Part shown: positions 60,830 through 64,000 of the stretch, one piece after another
Position numbering within the stretch: position 1 is the first letter of the stretch
Layout: each line of letters starts with the position of its first letter
From: Terriglobia bacterium
GTDB lineage: Bacteria; Acidobacteriota; Terriglobia; JAIQFV01
Assembly: GCA_020072965.1 (NCBI GenBank)
Contig: JAIQFY010000013.1
Coordinates: forward strand, 1-64,000
Reading direction: 5' to 3'
DNA length: 64,000 bases
Position numbers and translations under genes: made by a program
The notes under the pieces: model-generated
The model's input: only the letters and a program-made list of their open reading frames with translations
The model's database searches: none
Told to the model about the DNA's origin: nothing

Positions 60830-62254
60830 GTGAATTTCGCCCGCACCATGCCCGGCCGGGAAGCCGTATTTGTTTTTTTAACGCTTGTCTTTCTGTCCGT
60901 GGGCAGCTTGTATTACCTGAGCCGGGTGGATACCCCCTTCTCCTTTTGGCTTTTGGTATTGATTCCGGCGGTCCCGCTTTTCATGCTGGTGATGCACAAA
61001 CCACAAATCGGTTTCTATTTGAGTGTTCTGTCGTTCATGTTTGACAGTCAGACAATTCCTGGCCCGATGAACCTGTCGGTCTCGAACGTGTTGCTCGTGG
61101 TGACACTCGTCGCGGTGGGCATCAAACACGTGCTGGTCCGGCGGGACCCTCACCACCCTTATTTTGGTCGTGTGGATAGACTTTCTCTCCTGTTGGGCGG
61201 CTGCCTTCTGGTGGCGGCCCTTCTGTCGCTATTTGTGGCACAGTTCCCGGAGATTGTGCTGCGCATGATGGTGACCATTGTGGGCGGGTTGACCGTTCTT
61301 TACCTGACCCAGGTGCTCTCGCCTGACTTTTCAAAAGTCGTGAGGATTGTCAAGTTCTATGTCTGGGGGGCGGTGGTTTGCGCCGGCCTGGGAATCTTGC
61401 AGTCCCTGGGGGCAGAGTTCGGGGTCCTCTCCTGGGGGATCAATTATTCTGAAATCGGAATGTTTTCCTTGCCCCTCCCCCGAGTGGCATCCACTTGGCT
61501 TGATCCAAATATATTCGGGCTCTTCTTATTGCCAGCCGTGTTCTATGCTTTTGCCGTCTTGTCGAGCAGAATCACCCGATACCTCGTCATTACGGTCTTG
61601 CTTTCGGGCGTGGCCTTAAGTTACTCAAGGACCGCCTGGACAAGCGCAGTCATCGGAGTGTTGGTGTATTGGGGGGTAAGTCGTTTGAGCCGCAGGTCAA
61701 GCCGACCTGGGGATGTTGCACGCACGGCCTTGCGAGGGTACCTTGCTGTTTTGGTTCCCCTGGGCATTGGACTCATCGTCTGGCAAGCCGGAATTTGGGA
61801 ATGGCTGATTGACTTGAACCGGGAGTCAGTGGACTTGCGAGTTAATCTGAATCTCGTTGCGTGGAGGTATTTTCTGTCCTCACCTGTCTTTGGAATCGGG
61901 CCGGGCAATTTCTGGGAGATGCTCAATACGTTATCACACAATTCATTCCTGGCGGTATTAGTTGAATATGGGCTGGTCGGCGGTCTGGCTTGGTCTTTGA
62001 TTCTTGGTTTGACCGCTTGGAGGGGGATGCAGATCGTATTGGGTCGTGTGAATCCGGAAATGCAACGTCTGATGCTCTGTTCTATCTGCTGCTTTATGGG
62101 CCTGCTGGCAGGCGGGCTTGCCATCGAGATTCAGAATGTGAAGTTTGTGTGGTTCACGGTCGCGATAATCACCACCCTCTCTTTACTGGCTCCAAGGAGT
62201 CCTTTCGCAGAGGCCCTTGGGGACCGGCGAATTCGTCCCAATGCGAAAAATTAA
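60830..62254 (+). CDS. O-antigen ligase/polymerase-family (Wzy_C) membrane protein, second copy
   Basis: A 474-residue protein with about 11-12 helices. Helices fill residues 10-235. The Wzy_C signature is at about 255-385: ALSYSRTAWTSAVIG, ending in PVFGIGPGNFWEMLNTLSHNSFLAVLVEYG. GTG at 60830 is firmly placed by AAAGGAGATAA. It is only remotely similar to the copy at 57629, so one may be the Wzy polymerase and the other a ligase or accessory polymerase. Its stop lies 14 bases inside the next gene. Confidence 0.85.
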   Translation: MNFARTMPGREAVFVFLTLVFLSVGSLYYLSRVDTPFSFWLLVLIPAVPLFMLVMHKPQIGFYLSVLSFMFDSQTIPGPMNLSVSNVLLVVTLVAVGIKHVLVRRDPHHPYFGRVDRLSLLLGGCLLVAALLSLFVAQFPEIVLRMMVTIVGGLTVLYLTQVLSPDFSKVVRIVKFYVWGAVVCAGLGILQSLGAEFGVLSWGINYSEIGMFSLPLPRVASTWLDPNIFGLFLLPAVFYAFAVLSSRITRYLVITVLLSGVALSYSRTAWTSAVIGVLVYWGVSRLSRRSSRPGDVARTALRGYLAVLVPLGIGLIVWQAGIWEWLIDLNRESVDLRVNLNLVAWRYFLSSPVFGIGPGNFWEMLNTLSHNSFLAVLVEYGLVGGLAWSLILGLTAWRGMQIVLGRVNPEMQRLMLCSICCFMGLLAGGLAIEIQNVKFVWFTVAIITTLSLLAPRSPFAEALGDRRIRPNAKN

Positions 62255-63401
62255 GGTCGTTTGGCTTTGCATGCCCTTTGTGTGGCCCGGAGGTGGAACC
62301 CTCCGGCATTTGACCAATTGGACGAAGTTCCTGGATTGGGACCGTTTTGAGGGGACCCTGATTTTGGGTGGCCCGTTTCCGGAAGATGTTGCGACTGCGA
62401 AAAGGCACCTTGAAGCCATCGGCCCATTGCATGTTTTTTTTCTTGAGGGATTGACACCAAGCAAGCTGTTTAGAGGCGGTTTGAGCCGGTTGCGGGAGTG
62501 TTTGGAGTCCCTGGCTCCTGATATTTTGCACACAATCTTCATACAGAGTGATATTGCCGGCGGGCTCGCCCGGCGAAAGGCCGGGGTCCCCTGGCATGTT
62601 TCTTCACTCGAAGGGGCACTTGTCCCGGCGGATGCCCCTCTCATCAAGCGAGAGATTTACAAGTCAGGCTACGCCCTGGTTCGGTCGCATCTGGATGCCA
62701 TCATAGCCATTTGCCATGCCACGGGCGATGAGGCGGCCCGTGATTTCGGCGCGCCTTTGGACCGAATAAGGGTCATTCATAGCGGGATCGATTTGGATGA
62801 ATTTCAGCTTAAGCACGGCTGGCCATACTCTTCTGTCGACTCCGTCCGGTCCGTGGGGATGATCGCGCGGTTTACAAACGAGAAGAGATATGACCTTTTT
62901 GTTTCTGCGGCGCCACTGGTGCTCCGGCGTTGTCCTCAGGTGCGCTTTGTAGTGTCTGGCACAGGGCCGGGGGAAGATCAGGTGAAGTCCCTGGTGCGGG
63001 CTATGAATGTGAGCGACCATTTTGAATTTTCGGGTTGGTCCAGTCACGTTGCCCGAAGTCTGGAAAAATTGGATGTGTTTGTATTCGCGTCAGACTTCGA
63101 GGGTCTTCCGTGGATCGTTTTGGAGGCTCAGTCGGTGGGGGTCCCCACAGTCGCCTCGGGGGTTGGGGGTGTCCCTGAAATTATCAGCGATGGTCAAAAC
63201 GGGCTGTTGCTGCGAGAGAACAACCCGGAAGAACTCGCCGGGAAAATCGTCTGGATGCTGGAGAACAGTGAGCAGGCCGCGGAAATGAGCAGAGCAGGAC
63301 GTCGTCGAGTGGAGGCGCACTTCGATATCAGGAGAGAAGTCGACGAAATTCAGACTCTGTATGTCAAGTGTTATTCCGATTCTGACCATTGTGCAAATTA
63401 G
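62241..63401 (+). CDS. GT4-family glycosyltransferase
   Basis: A 386-residue cytoplasmic retaining glycosyltransferase of the GT-B fold. The N-terminal domain starts KVVWLCMPFVWPGGGTLRHL. The C-terminal Glycos_transf_1 domain has IHSGIDLDEF, GMIARFTNEKRYDLF, VSGTGPGEDQVK and the EX7E motif in DFEGLPWIVLEAQSVGVPTV. It would add one sugar to the lipid-linked repeat unit; donor and linkage are not predictable. ATG at 62241 overlaps the preceding gene by 14 bases, giving translational coupling. Confidence 0.92.
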   Translation: MRKIKVVWLCMPFVWPGGGTLRHLTNWTKFLDWDRFEGTLILGGPFPEDVATAKRHLEAIGPLHVFFLEGLTPSKLFRGGLSRLRECLESLAPDILHTIFIQSDIAGGLARRKAGVPWHVSSLEGALVPADAPLIKREIYKSGYALVRSHLDAIIAICHATGDEAARDFGAPLDRIRVIHSGIDLDEFQLKHGWPYSSVDSVRSVGMIARFTNEKRYDLFVSAAPLVLRRCPQVRFVVSGTGPGEDQVKSLVRAMNVSDHFEFSGWSSHVARSLEKLDVFVFASDFEGLPWIVLEAQSVGVPTVASGVGGVPEIISDGQNGLLLRENNPEELAGKIVWMLENSEQAAEMSRAGRRRVEAHFDIRREVDEIQTLYVKCYSDSDHCAN

Positions 63402-63696
63402 GGGGACTTTAATGTTCTGCTGATGCAATTGTTTTATCGCTCTTGCAGGCCTCTGAAAAGGCCGATCAAGTGAGCCCTCTTTCTTTCAAACAATCTTCGC
63501 GCTAGAGTGAAACAATATTGTTTAGGAAGTTAAAATTTCCACCCTGATGTCGCATAATTAATCTACGCCCTTAATTAGCCCATAAGCTGATGCGTACCCG
63601 AGGTGAGACTTGGAACCACCAAGGGCTCAGGATCAATGTGCCAACATCAAATAAGTTTCCCCAGTATCTATCGTCGAAGAAACGACCAATCCCGTT
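63402..63696 (+). other. Intergenic region before the last partial gene
   Basis: 295 bases. It includes a perfect 14-base palindrome AAACAATATTGTTT (63510-63523) in AT-rich DNA, perhaps an operator or promoter element, and a small GGCC-stem hairpin near 63449-63464. No gene is supported. Confidence 0.45.
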
Positions 63697-64000
63697 ATGG
63701 GCTGGAAATCTCAGATCTATAATAAACTGAATCGCCCAGGGACACGCTTTTTAGTGGCCATAGCTGCTTCCGGCTATGCCTGTCTGAGGAGCAGGTCATT
63801 CTGCAGGGTGTATTACGATGGAGCTTGGATTCACAAGTATCCACAAGGGATCCTCGTCGAACCTGAGATTAGGGTTTACACACTTTCAGATACTCTAAGA
63901 CTGATTGTTCAGCCTTGCATGCTTCAATACACCCCCAAAATAGGGGATATCGTTGTCGATGTTGGTGCCGGAACAGGGGAGATCACTCTCTTCTTTTCAC
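63697..64000 (+). CDS. FkbM-like SAM methyltransferase, N-terminal part (cut by window end)
   Basis: ATG at 63697 opens a frame that stays open to the window end (101 codons visible). It begins MGWKSQIYNKLNRPG, and residues near 86-100 read VVDVGAGTGEITLFFS, a class I methyltransferase motif I. The wording and the preceding stretch (RLIVQPCMLQYTPKIGD) resemble FkbM-family enzymes, which O-methylate sugars or polyketides. Location in the exopolysaccharide cluster fits sugar methylation. The rest of the domain is not in the window, so the family is provisional. Confidence 0.7.
   Translation, partial: MGWKSQIYNKLNRPGTRFLVAIAASGYACLRSRSFCRVYYDGAWIHKYPQGILVEPEIRVYTLSDTLRLIVQPCMLQYTPKIGDIVVDVGAGTGEITLFFS

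Overview
The window looks like a chromosomal segment of a Gram-negative soil or groundwater bacterium, most likely an acidobacterium. This rests on gene content and protein style, not on a database search. It carries a complete pilMNOPQ operon, bacillithiol genes, a Wza/Wzc-type exopolysaccharide cluster, and large secreted Ig-like proteins with C-terminal modules of a kind I associate with Acidobacteria. No rRNA and no CRISPR array were seen; there is one tRNA, Gly(CCC).

Layout. 0-2.3 kb is accessory: the end of an IS3-family element, a HEPN-like hypothetical gene, tRNA-Gly, and a four-helix-bundle (S23/IVP) gene between short-period inverted repeats. 2.3-28.4 kb is mostly housekeeping: ubiD, a small HTH gene and pilMNOPQ with a roadblock/LC7 protein, a Xaa-Pro peptidase, accB-accC-thiE, two APC-family transporters, a RsbU-like phosphatase, a GGDEF protein, a DapA-family aldolase, bshC, a methyltransferase divergent from bshB1-bshA, a NYN-domain protein, an alkyltransferase-like protein and trmL.

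29-42.5 kb looks like one regulatory unit. A five-PAS histidine kinase, a REC-PAS-kinase hybrid and an NtrC-type sigma-54 activator are encoded back to back. They are followed by a consensus sigma-54 promoter driving a hairpin-rich leader and a REC-only protein. Two further sigma-54-like promoters precede two near-identical secreted proteins of unknown function (837 and 846 residues), each ending in a strong terminator. The simplest reading is a local circuit in which this NtrC protein activates these promoters. Two more secreted repeat proteins follow (42.9-48.3 kb).

48.7-64 kb is an exopolysaccharide cluster: a NusG-paralogue antiterminator, 1.5 kb of apparently non-coding DNA, a FecR-domain protein, Wza-type export protein, Wzc-type tyrosine kinase, TPR protein, two O-antigen ligase/polymerase-like proteins, a flippase, a GT4 glycosyltransferase, and the start of a FkbM-like methyltransferase cut by the window end. 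A GC-rich repeat motif sits just upstream of three of these genes, and related decamer-type repeats flank a second four-helix-bundle gene inserted in the cluster.

Besides the regulatory circuit, the most unusual material is the set of small elements bounded by inverted, short-period repeats. Two carry S23/IVP-like genes and two carry no gene. There is also a separate palindromic repeat found at two convergent gene junctions.
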